This document shows, piece after piece, positions 31,230 through 39,912 of a stretch of DNA of 64,000 nucleotides. This DNA comes from Chloroflexota bacterium (GTDB lineage: Bacteria; Chloroflexota; Dehalococcoidia; Bin125), in assembly GCA_009838915.1 (NCBI GenBank), contig VXQT01000025.1, positions 1 to 64,000 on the forward strand, written 5' to 3'. Positions within the stretch are counted from its first letter, which is position 1, and every line of letters starts with the position of its first letter. Below the pieces are notes generated by a model. That model saw only the letters and a list, made by a program, of their open reading frames with translations, did no database searches and had not been told where the DNA came from. The position numbers and the translations under genes are program-made.

Positions 31230-32522
31230 ATGCCCGGACCGCTCGACGGGATCAAGGTGCTGGAGCTGGCGCAGATCATTGCCGGGCCGTTTTGCGGCAC
31301 GGCGCTCGCCGATCTGGGCGCGGACGTGGTCAAGCTCGAGTCGCCGCAGGGCGACGCCTCCCGCCGGATCGGACAGTTCGCCCCGGGTGAGAGCAAGGCG
31401 TTTCACGGCCTGAATCGCGGCAAACGGGGGATTGTGGTCGACCTCAGTTCACCGCGGGGTCAGTCCGTCGCGCATCGGTTGATTCCCCAGTTCGACGTCT
31501 TCGTGACTAATGTGCGTCCAGGGGTGGCCGAACGGATTGCGATGGACTACGACACCCTCGTGAAGCAGCGGCCGGACCTGATCTACCTGGAGGTGACCGG
31601 CTACGGCAACCGCGGACCGAGCGCGCACCGAGCCGGCTCGGATGTCGTCGTGCAGGCCTACTCGGGTCTGCTGGCCGGAGACATGAAGGTGGACAAACGC
31701 GGCGCGCCGGAGCCGATCACGGCGTCGGCGCCGTCCGACTACGTGGCCGCGCTGGGCGGCGCGATGGGCGTCTGCGCGGCGCTGTTTCATCGCCAGCGCA
31801 CGGGCGAGGGCCAGCACATTTCGACCACGCTGCTTGGAGCGGGGCTTACTCTGCAGGCTCCCTGGGCGGGCGAGGTGCCGGTCTCCGACTCGATCCTGGT
31901 CGACCCCTTGCGGAGGATGATGTCGGAGATGCGCGAAGCAGGTGCGTCCTATGCCGAGCTGATTGAGGCTCGGCGTAGCCGACCGAACCAGGGGATGGCG
32001 TTTCGCATCTACTACGCCGGTTACCCGGTAAAGGACGGCGCGATCATTCTTGGAGCGCTCACACCACAGAATCGCGACCAGATCCGGGAGGCGCTGGGCA
32101 TCGTCGACGATCCCACGGACGACGACGATTTCAACGCCATCGGTCCGGAGGCTGACGCCGTCGTGGCCCGGGTCGAGGAACAGGTCCGATCAACGCTTGC
32201 AAGCGGCACCATGGCCGAGTGGATCGCGAAGCTGGACGCCGTCGGCGCGCCCGCTTCGCCGGTCAACTGGCTGGAGGACATGGCCGACGATCCGCAGGTC
32301 CGGGCCATGGAAATGATGCCCTCCATTGACCATCCCCTGACCGGTCCCGAGCGCCAGGTCGGCCCGCTGGTGCGGATGTCGAAGACCGCTACCGGCTCGG
32401 ACCGTTCGTCGCCTCCTCTGGATGCCGATACGGACGACATCCTTCGCGAACACGGCTTCAGCGACGACGAGATCGCCGGTTTGCGTTCCGCAGGCATCAT
32501 CGGCGCCGACGCAAACGGCTAG
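31230..32522 (+). CDS. CaiB/BaiF (family III) CoA-transferase
   Basis: 430 residues. 'MPGPLDGIKVLELAQIIAGPFCGTALADLGADVVKLESPQGDASRR' is the N-terminal family signature, followed by 'FHGLNRGKRGIVVDLSSPRGQSVAHRLIPQFDVFVTNVRPGVAERIAMDYDTL' and 'GDMKVDKRGAPEPI'. It transfers CoA to a carboxylic acid; substrate unknown. GGAGG precedes the ATG. It is paired with the paralogue at 32567, and their adjacency fits a heteromeric or duplicated enzyme. Near the hydratase operon, it may feed the CoA thioesters used there. Confidence 0.92.
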   Translation: MPGPLDGIKVLELAQIIAGPFCGTALADLGADVVKLESPQGDASRRIGQFAPGESKAFHGLNRGKRGIVVDLSSPRGQSVAHRLIPQFDVFVTNVRPGVAERIAMDYDTLVKQRPDLIYLEVTGYGNRGPSAHRAGSDVVVQAYSGLLAGDMKVDKRGAPEPITASAPSDYVAALGGAMGVCAALFHRQRTGEGQHISTTLLGAGLTLQAPWAGEVPVSDSILVDPLRRMMSEMREAGASYAELIEARRSRPNQGMAFRIYYAGYPVKDGAIILGALTPQNRDQIREALGIVDDPTDDDDFNAIGPEADAVVARVEEQVRSTLASGTMAEWIAKLDAVGAPASPVNWLEDMADDPQVRAMEMMPSIDHPLTGPERQVGPLVRMSKTATGSDRSSPPLDADTDDILREHGFSDDEIAGLRSAGIIGADANG

Positions 32523-32566
32523 TTGCCTATCCTCACTCAAACTCGCTCTGCAGAAGGGAGACTCCG

Positions 32567-33862
32567 ATGCCCGGTGCGCTCGTTGGAATCAAGGTTCTTG
32601 AGGTCACGCAGATCATTGCCGGTCCGTTCGCCGGCGTGCTGCTCTCCGACATGGGTGCGGACGTAGTCAAGATCGAACCGCCGACCGGCGACGGAATGCG
32701 GCTGCTGGGCCAGTTCGCGCCCAACGAGTCGAAGGGATTCCACGCGTTCAATCGCGGCAAGCGCGGGATGGTCGTGAACCTCGCCTCGGACGAAGGGCAA
32801 GCCATCGTCCACCGCATGATCTCCGACTTCGACGTGTTCCTGATCAACGCCAGGCCGGGCGTGCCCGAGCGCATCGGCGTCGACTACGACACCCTGAGCG
32901 CGCTCAATCCCGGGCTGATCTACCTGGAGAACACCGCCTATGGACCCGACGGGCCGTCGGCGCACCGTGCCGGCGCCGACATCATTGCGCAGGCCTACTC
33001 GGGACTGATGGCGGGCGACGAGAAGGTGGACGAGCACGGCGGACCCGACCTGATCACCGCGACCACCCCGGCCGACTTCTCGGCCGCCTGGATCTCGGCG
33101 ATGGCCGTCTGCGCGGCGCTCTATCACCGTGAGCGCACGGGCGATGGCCAGAAGATCGACACGTCGTTGTTGGGAGGCGCATTGACGCTGCAGAACGCCT
33201 TCGTGATGCGGTTGCCCGCGGTCGACGCGGTGATCCAGCAACCAATACTCGACCGCCTGAATGAGATCCGCTCGCGGGGCGGCTCCTACCGCGAGATGGT
33301 CGGCGCGCGCGGCGGCCTGCGCTCGCTGGTAGGCGGCGCGTTCATGCTCTACTACGGCGGCTACGAGACCTCGGACGGCGCGATCATGCTGGGCTGCGTC
33401 TCGCCCGCCAACCGCCAACAGGTGCGCGAAGCGATCGGCCTCGCGGAGGACCCAACGTCCGCACCCGATTTCAATCCGTTCGACGAAGGCTCAGAGGAGA
33501 TCGTGGCGAAGGTTCGGTCGGAGATCGCGGCGCTGTTCAAGTCTCAGTCCACCGAGCACTGGGTCGCCCGGCTGGACGAGGTGGGCGCGCCGGCGTCGCA
33601 GGTCAACTTCGGCGAGGAGATCCTGGACGACCCGCAGGTCCAGGCGCTTGGCATCATCAGCGCGCTCGACCATCCGATGACCGGACCCGAAGAAGCGATC
33701 GGCCCCGCCTTCCGCATGTCGGCGACACCGACCGAGGCCTCAGGCCCGTCGCCAATGCTGGACGCCGACACCGACGAGGTGCTCGCCCAATACGGCTACA
33801 GCGCCGAGGAGATTGCCGCGTTGCGAGCCTCCGGCGCGGCGGGCGTGCCGTCGGATGGCTGA
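32567..33862 (+). CDS. CaiB/BaiF (family III) CoA-transferase (tandem paralogue)
   Basis: 431 residues, a close relative of the preceding gene: 'MPGALVGIKVLEVTQIIAGPFAGVLLSDMGADVVKIEPPTGDGMR', 'FNRGKRGMVVNLASDEGQAIVHRMISDFDVFLINARPGVPERIGVDYDTL', 'GDEKVDEHGGPDLITATTPADF'. The expected activity is CoA transfer. GGGAG precedes the ATG; 44 bases separate it from the first gene, so they are co-transcribed. Its TGA is the first half of TGATCA, whose second half is the stop of the convergent cytochrome gene. Confidence 0.92.
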   Translation: MPGALVGIKVLEVTQIIAGPFAGVLLSDMGADVVKIEPPTGDGMRLLGQFAPNESKGFHAFNRGKRGMVVNLASDEGQAIVHRMISDFDVFLINARPGVPERIGVDYDTLSALNPGLIYLENTAYGPDGPSAHRAGADIIAQAYSGLMAGDEKVDEHGGPDLITATTPADFSAAWISAMAVCAALYHRERTGDGQKIDTSLLGGALTLQNAFVMRLPAVDAVIQQPILDRLNEIRSRGGSYREMVGARGGLRSLVGGAFMLYYGGYETSDGAIMLGCVSPANRQQVREAIGLAEDPTSAPDFNPFDEGSEEIVAKVRSEIAALFKSQSTEHWVARLDEVGAPASQVNFGEEILDDPQVQALGIISALDHPMTGPEEAIGPAFRMSATPTEASGPSPMLDADTDEVLAQYGYSAEEIAALRASGAAGVPSDG

Positions 33863-34366
33863 TCACTCATCTGCGGGGTAGGGATCGGCGGCGCTGGAGT
33901 CCTGCTGGTATTGCAGGAGGGCGATGCCGTCTCGCTGCTTGCCTTCCCAGAGCGACTTGACGTACTCCAGCACTGCGATGATCTGCTCGCGGGTCAACTG
34001 GTCCTTGAAGGCGGGCATGTTGCTGCCGAAACCGAGGCCCAGCCCCCCGTCGCTGACGATCCCGTAGAGCACGCCGTCGGAGTGGTGCCAGGTGTGGCCG
34101 TCGCCGTTGAGCGGAGGCGGCGGCAGGCGGCCGTCGGCGCCCCGCTCCGTCCAGTTGTCGGCGCCCTCGCCCTCGGATCCGTGGCATGAAGCGCACGTCA
34201 TGGCGAATATCTGCTCGCCGGTTCGCGCAACGCTGTCGTCGTCCGATCGTTCTTCGGACGGCATTGCGACCGATTCAGGCTCGCCGCAAGCGGCGGGCAG
34301 AAGGGCCATCGTGACCAACGCGATCAGCGAGAGCAACGCGAGACGGTTCTGAAGCCGGCGCTTCAC
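33863..34366 (-). CDS. Cytochrome c lipoprotein
   Basis: 167 residues. 'MKRRLQNRLALLSLIALVTMALLPAAC' is a lipoprotein signal with lipobox PAAC, so the protein is membrane-anchored and exposed outside. 'GEQIFAMTCASCHGSEGEG' is the haem c site, and 'GFGSNMPAFKDQLTREQIIAVLEYVKSLW' supplies the axial Met and the C-terminal helix of class I cytochromes. It carries single electrons in respiration or for a periplasmic oxidoreductase. The GTG at 34366 with GGAGG ten bases before it fixes the start; the track's extension to 35107 is antisense to the aminotransferase. Confidence 0.87.
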   Translation of the reverse strand: MKRRLQNRLALLSLIALVTMALLPAACGEPESVAMPSEERSDDDSVARTGEQIFAMTCASCHGSEGEGADNWTERGADGRLPPPPLNGDGHTWHHSDGVLYGIVSDGGLGLGFGSNMPAFKDQLTREQIIAVLEYVKSLWEGKQRDGIALLQYQQDSSAADPYPADE

Positions 34367-34456
34367 CTCATCCTCCGTGGGCCAAGGGTATCCAGTGGCT
34401 GAACGGCGGATCGCAAGTACCCTCCATGCACAGCAAGGCGAGATTGGAGGTCGATC

Positions 34457-35629
34457 ATGGTGCAACCGACCCAGGCAGCGCAGAATCTCGGCACTGAGAC
34501 CGCATTCGAGGTGCTGGCGCGGGCGAACAGGCTGGCCGCCGAGGGGCGCTCGATCATCAACCTCGGCATCGGACAACCCGACTTCGCCACACCCGACAAC
34601 ATCGTCGACGCCGGCTCTCGCGCCCTGGCCCAAGGCAAGCACGGGTACACGCCTGGCGCGGGGATCCCCGAGCTGCGCGAGGCAGTCGCGCGCGACCTGC
34701 AGCGTCGGCATGGGGCGGTGGTTGACCCGGAGTCGGTGCTGATCACACCCGGGGCCAAGCCGGTGATGTTTTTCGCCGCGCTGCTGATGGGCGAGCCGGG
34801 CGCCGAGATCATGTACCCGAATCCCGGCTTCCCGATCTACGAGTCGGTGATCCGCTTCTCGGGCGCGACGCCCGTGCCGATTGAGCTGCACGAGTCGGAC
34901 GGCTTCACCTTCGATCCGGACCAGGTGCTGAGCCAGATCAATGAGCGCACGCGGCTGATCATCCTCAACAGCCCGGCCAACCCGACCGGCGGCGTCTACT
35001 CTCGCGAGCAGGTGGAGCGTCTGGTCGAGGGTCTGGAACGCTGGCCGGACGTGGTCGTCCTGAGCGACGAGATTTACTCGCGCATCCTCTATGAAGGCCT
35101 CGAGCACACGTCCTGGCTCAACTATCCGCAGCTCCGCGACCGCCTGATCGTGCTCGACGGCTGGAGCAAGACCTACGCGATGACCGGCTGGCGGCTAGGC
35201 TTCGGCGTCTTCCCGCCCGACCTCTTCCCCTTCGCTGAGCGCCTCGCAATCAACAGCTACTCATGCCCTAATGCCGCTACCCAGTTCGCGGCGGTTGAAG
35301 CGCTGGACGGTCCGCAGGAAGCGGTCGACATCATGACGACCGCATTTGACGAACGGCGCAAGGTGATCGTCAAGGAGCTCAACGACGTCCCGGGCGTGAG
35401 CTGCGTCACGCCGCTGGGCGCGTTCTACGCGTTCCCCAACATCTCCGAAACCGGCATCGACGCGCGCACGCTGCAGGAGCGGCTGCTGGAGGAAGCAGGT
35501 CTGGCCGTGATCGCCGGTACCAGCTTCGGGCACCTGGGCGAGGGCTACCTGCGCTTCAGCTATGCGGCCTCGCTCGATGAAATCGTGGAAGGCGTCGACC
35601 GAATGCGTACCCTGTTGGCCAACAGCTAG
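34457..35629 (+). CDS. Class I/II PLP-dependent aminotransferase
   Basis: 390 residues of fold type I: 'INLGIGQPDFATPDNIVDAG', 'HGYTPGAGIPELREAVARDL', 'VLITPGAKPVMFFAALLMGEPG', 'ILNSPANPTGGVYSREQ', 'VVLSDEIYSRILYEG' and 'LDGWSKTYAMTGWRLGFGVFP', where the Lys in SKTYAMTGWR forms the Schiff base with PLP. It resembles aspartate/aromatic aminotransferases of subgroup I-gamma. The expected reaction is amino-group transfer to 2-oxoglutarate; the preferred amino acid cannot be told. GGAGG lies eight bases before the ATG. Confidence 0.92.
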   Translation: MVQPTQAAQNLGTETAFEVLARANRLAAEGRSIINLGIGQPDFATPDNIVDAGSRALAQGKHGYTPGAGIPELREAVARDLQRRHGAVVDPESVLITPGAKPVMFFAALLMGEPGAEIMYPNPGFPIYESVIRFSGATPVPIELHESDGFTFDPDQVLSQINERTRLIILNSPANPTGGVYSREQVERLVEGLERWPDVVVLSDEIYSRILYEGLEHTSWLNYPQLRDRLIVLDGWSKTYAMTGWRLGFGVFPPDLFPFAERLAINSYSCPNAATQFAAVEALDGPQEAVDIMTTAFDERRKVIVKELNDVPGVSCVTPLGAFYAFPNISETGIDARTLQERLLEEAGLAVIAGTSFGHLGEGYLRFSYAASLDEIVEGVDRMRTLLANS

Positions 35630-35641
35630 GCATCACTGCTG

Positions 35642-35677
35642 TCCCCTCTCCCTCTGGGAGAGGGTTAGGGTGAGGGC
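35642..35677. repeat. Palindromic repeat (type B)
   Basis: CCCCTCTCCC-tct-GGGAGAGGG followed by TTAGGGTGAGGG, between the aminotransferase and OsmC-like genes. Same family as 13806-13842. Confidence 0.85.
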
Positions 35678-35697
35678 CTCCCCTGTTAGGAGTTCAC

Positions 35698-36168
35698 ATG
35701 GCCAGATTCGAATACATCTCACGCAACAAGCTCGAACTCAAGAACGGCTTCCGCCACGCGACGCTTGGCGACGTGCCTGAGCAGGTCGTCTACGGTGTCC
35801 AGGGCAAGCTGAAGGAGCACTACGGCGTGCCGGAAGATGCGCCGCCGATGACCGCGACGCTGGATCACATCGTCGCCGCCGTCGGCGGTTGAATGTACGG
35901 CACGCTCGCGCGGGCGTTGTCCGTGCGCAAGGTCGAGTTCGACCCCAACACATACAAGGCCGATGTCCTGGGCACGATTGAGGGCGAGGACAATCAGACC
36001 ATCCAGATCACGAAGATCCACGTGGTGTTCCACATTCCCGGCATCGCAGAAGAGCAGCGGGCCGCCGCCGAGCGCGCGGTCAAGTTCCACGCCCCCGGCT
36101 GTCCCGCGCACGAGAGCGTCAAGGACGCGATCGAGATCACCTGGGAAGCGGATTACGGGGACAACTAG
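35698..36168 (+). CDS. OsmC-family peroxiredoxin-like protein with in-frame UGA (probable selenocysteine)
   Basis: The track lists two ORFs of 64 and 91 residues, but they are one frame: the TGA at 35890-35892 is followed at once by ATG in the same frame. Joined, they give a 156-residue OsmC/Ohr-family protein: 'PPMTATLDHIVAAVGG-U-MYGTLARALSVRKVEFDPNTYKADVLGTI...ITKIHVVFHIPG' and 'VKFHAPGCPAHESVKDAIEI'. The family has a peroxidatic Cys in LGGC..(T/M)..L and a second Cys in ..CP...S; the first falls exactly on the UGA and the second is kept. This predicts thiol/selenol-based reduction of hydroperoxides. GGAG precedes ATG 35698. Sec-containing OsmC-like proteins are known from marine metagenomes. 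The alternative is a single TGC/TGT-to-TGA nonsense change. Confidence 0.75.
35900..35926 (+). promoter_or_regulatory. Candidate bacterial SECIS hairpin
   Basis: GCACG (35900-35904) pairs with CGTGC (35922-35926), enclosing a short inner stem CGC/GCG with a GCGG loop about 18-21 nt past the UGA. That spacing fits the bacterial SECIS position, inside the coding sequence. The loop is not the canonical GU-type, so this is weak support. Confidence 0.3.
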
Positions 36169-36404
36169 TCCTCGACGGGACGCCGCGCGTTCCAGATCAC
36201 TTCCTTGGGCATCGGCGCCGGCTGCGGCTGCGGTTCGACCACGGGGCGATTGGCGATGTCGCCGGTAGTGATGTCAACGAAGTCGTCGAGCACGACCGGC
36301 TTACCGCCGATCGTGAATCGAGCCATCGAGGAGATCGGAAACTCGCGGTCCGGTGCTTCGGCCTCTTCCCCGTCGTCATCGGTTTCCCGCGCTCGCTCGG
36401 ACAT
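36165..36404 (-). CDS. Small hypothetical protein
   Basis: 79 residues, acidic N-terminus then 'MARFTIGGKPVVLDDFVDITTGDIANRPVVEPQPQPAPMPKEVIWNARRP'. I do not recognise the family. The Pro-rich tail is probably unstructured; there is no signal peptide or membrane segment. It is supported as real by a TAGGTT box six bases before the ATG and by an orderly convergent junction: its stop shares CTAG with the stop of the OsmC gene. It is divergent from the RibD-like gene by only 22 bases. Confidence 0.5.
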   Translation of the reverse strand: MSERARETDDDGEEAEAPDREFPISSMARFTIGGKPVVLDDFVDITTGDIANRPVVEPQPQPAPMPKEVIWNARRPVED

Positions 36405-36410
36405 GCCCGC

Positions 36411-36416
36411 AACCTA
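36411..36416 (-). promoter_or_regulatory. -10 box of the small hypothetical gene, overlapping the divergent box
   Basis: TAGGTT on the minus strand, six bases from the ATG at 36404. It overlaps the plus-strand box by two bases within AACCTAGCAT. Suggests a leaderless transcript. Confidence 0.45.
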
Positions 36417-36420
36417 GCAT
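36415..36420 (+). promoter_or_regulatory. -10 box of the RibD-like gene (leaderless)
   Basis: TAGCAT, six bases before ATG 36427, with no Shine-Dalgarno between. Overlaps the opposing box. Confidence 0.45.
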
Positions 36421-36426
36421 GAGCCA

Positions 36427-37179
36427 ATGACACAACCGCAGCGGGATGAGATCGACTACACCCTTCTCAGTTTCACTGACCCACCCACCGACCGTCCGTT
36501 CGTAGCGATCAACATGGTCATGTCCGCCGATGGACGCACGGTAGTTGACGGCACCGAGCGGGAGCTGGGATCGGAGCTGGATCAGCGCCTGATGCGCGAG
36601 CTTCGCGTCCATTTCGATGCCGTGCTCAATGGCGGCGCGACGTTCAGGGCGTCGGGGACGTCGGCGAGGCTCAACAATCCAACACTGGAACAGTGGCGCG
36701 TCGAGCGGGGCATGACGCCATCGCCGATCGCGGCCGTGCTGACTCGAAGCGGCGACCTGCCGCCGGAGCGACGATTCTTCACGGACGACAGCTTCTACGC
36801 GGTGATCTATCTGTCCAGCTCGGCGCCGGTTCAAGTGCGCGAAGAGCTGGATTCAAGAGGCCGGCCGGTGGTTGTCGTGCCGGAGAGAGACGCAGCCGCG
36901 GCTGCGTTGACCCATCTGCGCAAGGGGCTCGTCGCCAGACGGGTGCTGGTCGAGGGAGGCGCCACGCTCAACGGCGAACTGATTCGTCGAGATCTGGTCG
37001 ACGAGTTCTTCCTCACCCTCGCGCCGAGAATCACCGGCGGCGCTACGGCCCACCCAGCCGTTCAGTGGCCCGGCGACCCGACGGTGTCCGGAATGCGGCA
37101 GTTGTCCCTGGTCCACGCCATGCCGGCGCCCACAGGGGAGTTGTTCCTCCGCTATCGAGTCGAGCGCGGCTCCGGCTAG
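36427..37179 (+). CDS. RibD C-terminal/dihydrofolate reductase-like reductase
   Basis: 250 residues. 'FVAINMVMSADGRTVVDGTERELGSELDQRLMRELRVHFDAVLNGGATFRAS' and 'ARRVLVEGGATLNGELIRRDLVDEFFLTLAPRITGG' are the hallmarks of the RibD_C domain (bifunctional deaminase-reductase C-terminal family). It is a NADPH-dependent reductase; a standalone domain can serve riboflavin synthesis or reduce another pyrimidine or pterin-like compound. No other rib gene is nearby, so the role is open. Its stop codon shares CTAG with the convergent beta-propeller gene. Confidence 0.85.
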   Translation: MTQPQRDEIDYTLLSFTDPPTDRPFVAINMVMSADGRTVVDGTERELGSELDQRLMRELRVHFDAVLNGGATFRASGTSARLNNPTLEQWRVERGMTPSPIAAVLTRSGDLPPERRFFTDDSFYAVIYLSSSAPVQVREELDSRGRPVVVVPERDAAAAALTHLRKGLVARRVLVEGGATLNGELIRRDLVDEFFLTLAPRITGGATAHPAVQWPGDPTVSGMRQLSLVHAMPAPTGELFLRYRVERGSG

Positions 37180-38120
37180 TCCTCGCGCACGAGCTTGCTA
37201 AGGGAATGCAGCTCGACGCCGAGGGCCTTGCCGCGGATCGTGTTGCAGACCTCGCCAACGTAGACAGCGCCGGTCGAATCGACGGCGATGCCGTGGGGGG
37301 CGATGAACTTGCCGGCTTCGTCGCCCTCGTCGGGGTGACCAAGCACGGCCAGGCGGTTGCCCGAGCGGTCGTAGATGCTCACCCGGTGACCGAGTCCGGG
37401 CGCGTCCTGCATGCCGCCCATTTCGTTGAGTTCGCCGATGTAGATGTTGCCGTCGGGCGCGAGCGTGAGACCGTCGGGCCGGTGGATGTTGTTCCACATC
37501 GTGACGAACTGGCCCGACTCGGAGAAGATCTGCACGCGGTGCGCCTCGCGGTCGGCGATGTAGAGCAAGCCGTCCTCGTCGATCGCGATGTTGTGGGGAC
37601 GGATGAACTGGCCGGCGTCGATGCCCGGCGTGCCCCAGGTCTGCTTGTGGTTTCCGTCGGCGTCGAAGCGATGGACGCAACTGTTGCCGTAACCGTCGGT
37701 GACGAAGATGTCGCCACTCTTCGGGCTAACCGCCGCGTGCGTGGGTCGGTTGAACGGCTTGCCGCCCCAGGCCGGGGCGGGATTGTAGGGATCGCCCAGC
37801 GTCTGCAGCAGTTCGCCGTCGGGCGACCAGCGCGTGATCGTGTGGGTGCCGTCGTCGGCGCCCCAGACATCGCCCTCGGGGCCGATCCAGATGCCGTGTG
37901 AGCGCTCGGTGAAGTTGCCCTGTCCCCAGCTTCCTTGCCATGCGCCTTCGGCGTCGAAGACCATCACGGGGTGGTCCACGTTGCGAGTCAAGACGTAGAC
38001 CGTGTCGTTGGCGTCGACCGCGACTCCGGGACACTCGACCAGGGTGATGCCGTCGGGAAGCTGTTCCCACAGGTCCAGCGCGGTATAGGTGAACTCGCCG
38101 TCAGAAAGTCTCGCGGTCAT
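37176..38120 (-). CDS. NHL-repeat six-bladed beta-propeller protein (PAL-like)
   Basis: 314 residues made of NHL-type repeats: 'VDANDTVYVLTRNVDHPVMVFDAEGAWQGSWGQGNF', 'GIWIGPEGDVWGADDGTHTITRWSPDGELLQTLG', 'HNIAIDEDGLLYIADREAHRVQIFSESGQFV', 'HGIAVDSTGAVYVGEV'. It resembles peptidyl-alpha-hydroxyglycine amidating lyase-like propellers, which can be lyases, lactonases or binding scaffolds. There is no signal peptide at ATG 38120, which has GGGGAG upstream. Function not assignable beyond fold. Confidence 0.82.
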   Translation of the reverse strand: MTARLSDGEFTYTALDLWEQLPDGITLVECPGVAVDANDTVYVLTRNVDHPVMVFDAEGAWQGSWGQGNFTERSHGIWIGPEGDVWGADDGTHTITRWSPDGELLQTLGDPYNPAPAWGGKPFNRPTHAAVSPKSGDIFVTDGYGNSCVHRFDADGNHKQTWGTPGIDAGQFIRPHNIAIDEDGLLYIADREAHRVQIFSESGQFVTMWNNIHRPDGLTLAPDGNIYIGELNEMGGMQDAPGLGHRVSIYDRSGNRLAVLGHPDEGDEAGKFIAPHGIAVDSTGAVYVGEVCNTIRGKALGVELHSLSKLVRED

Positions 38121-38241
38121 CGTTATGCTCCCCGTCTTGTCGTGCTTAACCTGATTGGGCCTGAAGCGGTCTGCGAACGAGTCTAACCGCGCAATATTCT
38201 GTCGTGAGTGGGCTTGAAGCGAGCCTCGCAGAGAGGGTCCC

Positions 38242-39906
38242 GTGTCTGACGCGCGTCGATTCGATGAGCTGTCGCAACGACTCGAAGCGGCTCCGCCGAT
38301 CCAGTCGAGCATCGATGTCAACTCCGAGGAGTTCCGCGAGAACGCAACGTGGATGCGCGGGCTGGTTGCGGAGCTGCGCGAGCGCGAATCGGTCGTCCGA
38401 GCCGGCGGCGGACCGCGCAGCGTCGAGCGGCATCACGCCCGCGGCAAACTGCTCGCCCGCGAGCGGATTGAGCGGATGCTGGACCCGGATTCGCCGTTCC
38501 TCGAACTCTCGCCATTAGCAGCAAACGGGATGTACGACGACGAAGCGCCTGGCGCCGGGATCGTCACCGGCGTTGGGCGCGTGGCGGGACGCGAGATCAT
38601 GGTCGTGGCCAATGACGCGACGGTGAAGGGCGGCAGCTACTACCCGATCACGGTCAAGAAGCATCTGCGCGCCCAGGAGATCGCTGCGCAAAATCGGTTG
38701 CCCTGCATCTACCTCGTGGACTCCGGAGGCGCATTCCTTCCGATGCAGGCGGATGTCTTCCCCGACCGCGACCACTTCGGGCGGATCTTCTTCAACCAGG
38801 CCACGATGTCTGCGGCGGGCATTCCCCAGATTGCGGCCGTGATGGGCTCCTGTACGGCCGGCGGCGCGTATGTGCCTGCGATGTCCGACGAGGCGATCAT
38901 CGTCGACGGCGTGGGCACGATCTTCCTCGGCGGTCCTCCGCTGGTGCGGGCCGCGACCGGCGAGGAGATCTCGGCAGAAGAGTTGGGCGGCGGGCTGGTA
39001 CACACGCAGGTCTCCGGAGTCGCCGATCACCTGGCTGAGGACGACGAGCACGCGCTGGAGATGGTCCGCGCTGCAGTAGCCAACCTGGGCCGCGAGGCGG
39101 CAGGCGACTGGCCCGTGACGCCGGCCGATCAGGTTGAGCCGCCGCTCCACGACGCCGACGAGATCTACGGCATCGTGCCTCAATCGACGCGCAAGCCGTT
39201 CGACGTACGTGAGATCATCGCCCGGATTGTGGATGGATCGCGTTTGCACGAGTTCAAACCGTCTTACGGGAGTACGCTCGTCTGTGGTTTTGCGAGGGTG
39301 ATGGGCCATCCGATCGGCATTGTGGCCAACAACGGCATTCTGTTCTCCGAGTCCGCGCTCAAGGGTGCGCATTTCATCCAGCTCTGCGCCAAGCGCGGCA
39401 CGCCGCTGCTCTTCCTGCAGAACATCACCGGGTTCATGGTCGGTCGCCGGTACGAGCACGAAGGGATCGCGAAACACGGAGCAAAGATGGTCACGGCCGT
39501 CGCCTGCGCCGAGGTGCCCAAGTTCTCGATCGTGCTGGGCGGATCGTTCGGCGCGGGCAACTACGCGATGTGCGGACGCGCCTACTCGCCGCGCCTGCTT
39601 TGGACCTGGCCCAACGCGCGCGTCTCGGTGATGGGCGGCGAACAGGCTGCAAATGTGCTGCTCACGATTCGCCAGGACGCGCTGGCCCGACAGGGAGAAT
39701 CGATGAGCGCTGACGAACAACGAGAGTTCATGGCGCCGACGCTGGCAAAGTACGAGGAGGAAGGCGCCGCCTACTACGGATCAGCCCGAATCTGGGACGA
39801 CGGCATCCTCGATCCGGCCGATACCCGACAGGCGCTTGGCGTCGGTCTCGCGGCCGCGCGGAATGCCCCGGTTCCCGAGTCGCAGTTCGGCGTGTTCCGG
39901 ATGTAG
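38242..39906 (+). CDS. mccB: Acyl-CoA carboxylase carboxyltransferase (beta) subunit, methylcrotonyl-CoA carboxylase type
   Basis: 554 residues. '[31 protein letters not shown]' and '[87 protein letters not shown]' are characteristic of MccB/geranyl-CoA carboxylase beta subunits. The second crotonase-like half has '[48 protein letters not shown]'. It transfers carboxyl from carboxybiotin to an enoyl-CoA, in leucine or isoprenoid degradation. GTG start with AGAGAGGG upstream. The biotin-carrying partner is about 18 kb away at 57884. Confidence 0.9.
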   Translation: MSDARRFDELSQRLEAAPPIQSSIDVNSEEFRENATWMRGLVAELRERESVVRAGGGPRSVERHHARGKLLARERIERMLDPDSPFLELSPLAANGMYDDEAPGAGIVTGVGRVAGREIMVVANDATVKGGSYYPITVKKHLRAQEIAAQNRLPCIYLVDSGGAFLPMQADVFPDRDHFGRIFFNQATMSAAGIPQIAAVMGSCTAGGAYVPAMSDEAIIVDGVGTIFLGGPPLVRAATGEEISAEELGGGLVHTQVSGVADHLAEDDEHALEMVRAAVANLGREAAGDWPVTPADQVEPPLHDADEIYGIVPQSTRKPFDVREIIARIVDGSRLHEFKPSYGSTLVCGFARVMGHPIGIVANNGILFSESALKGAHFIQLCAKRGTPLLFLQNITGFMVGRRYEHEGIAKHGAKMVTAVACAEVPKFSIVLGGSFGAGNYAMCGRAYSPRLLWTWPNARVSVMGGEQAANVLLTIRQDALARQGESMSADEQREFMAPTLAKYEEEGAAYYGSARIWDDGILDPADTRQALGVGLAAARNAPVPESQFGVFRM

Positions 39907-39912
39907 CTCGCG

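Noticed and set aside
34367-35107. Upstream extension of the cytochrome ORF
   Set aside because: It is antisense to the aminotransferase, while the lipoprotein signal and GGAGG place the start at GTG 34366.
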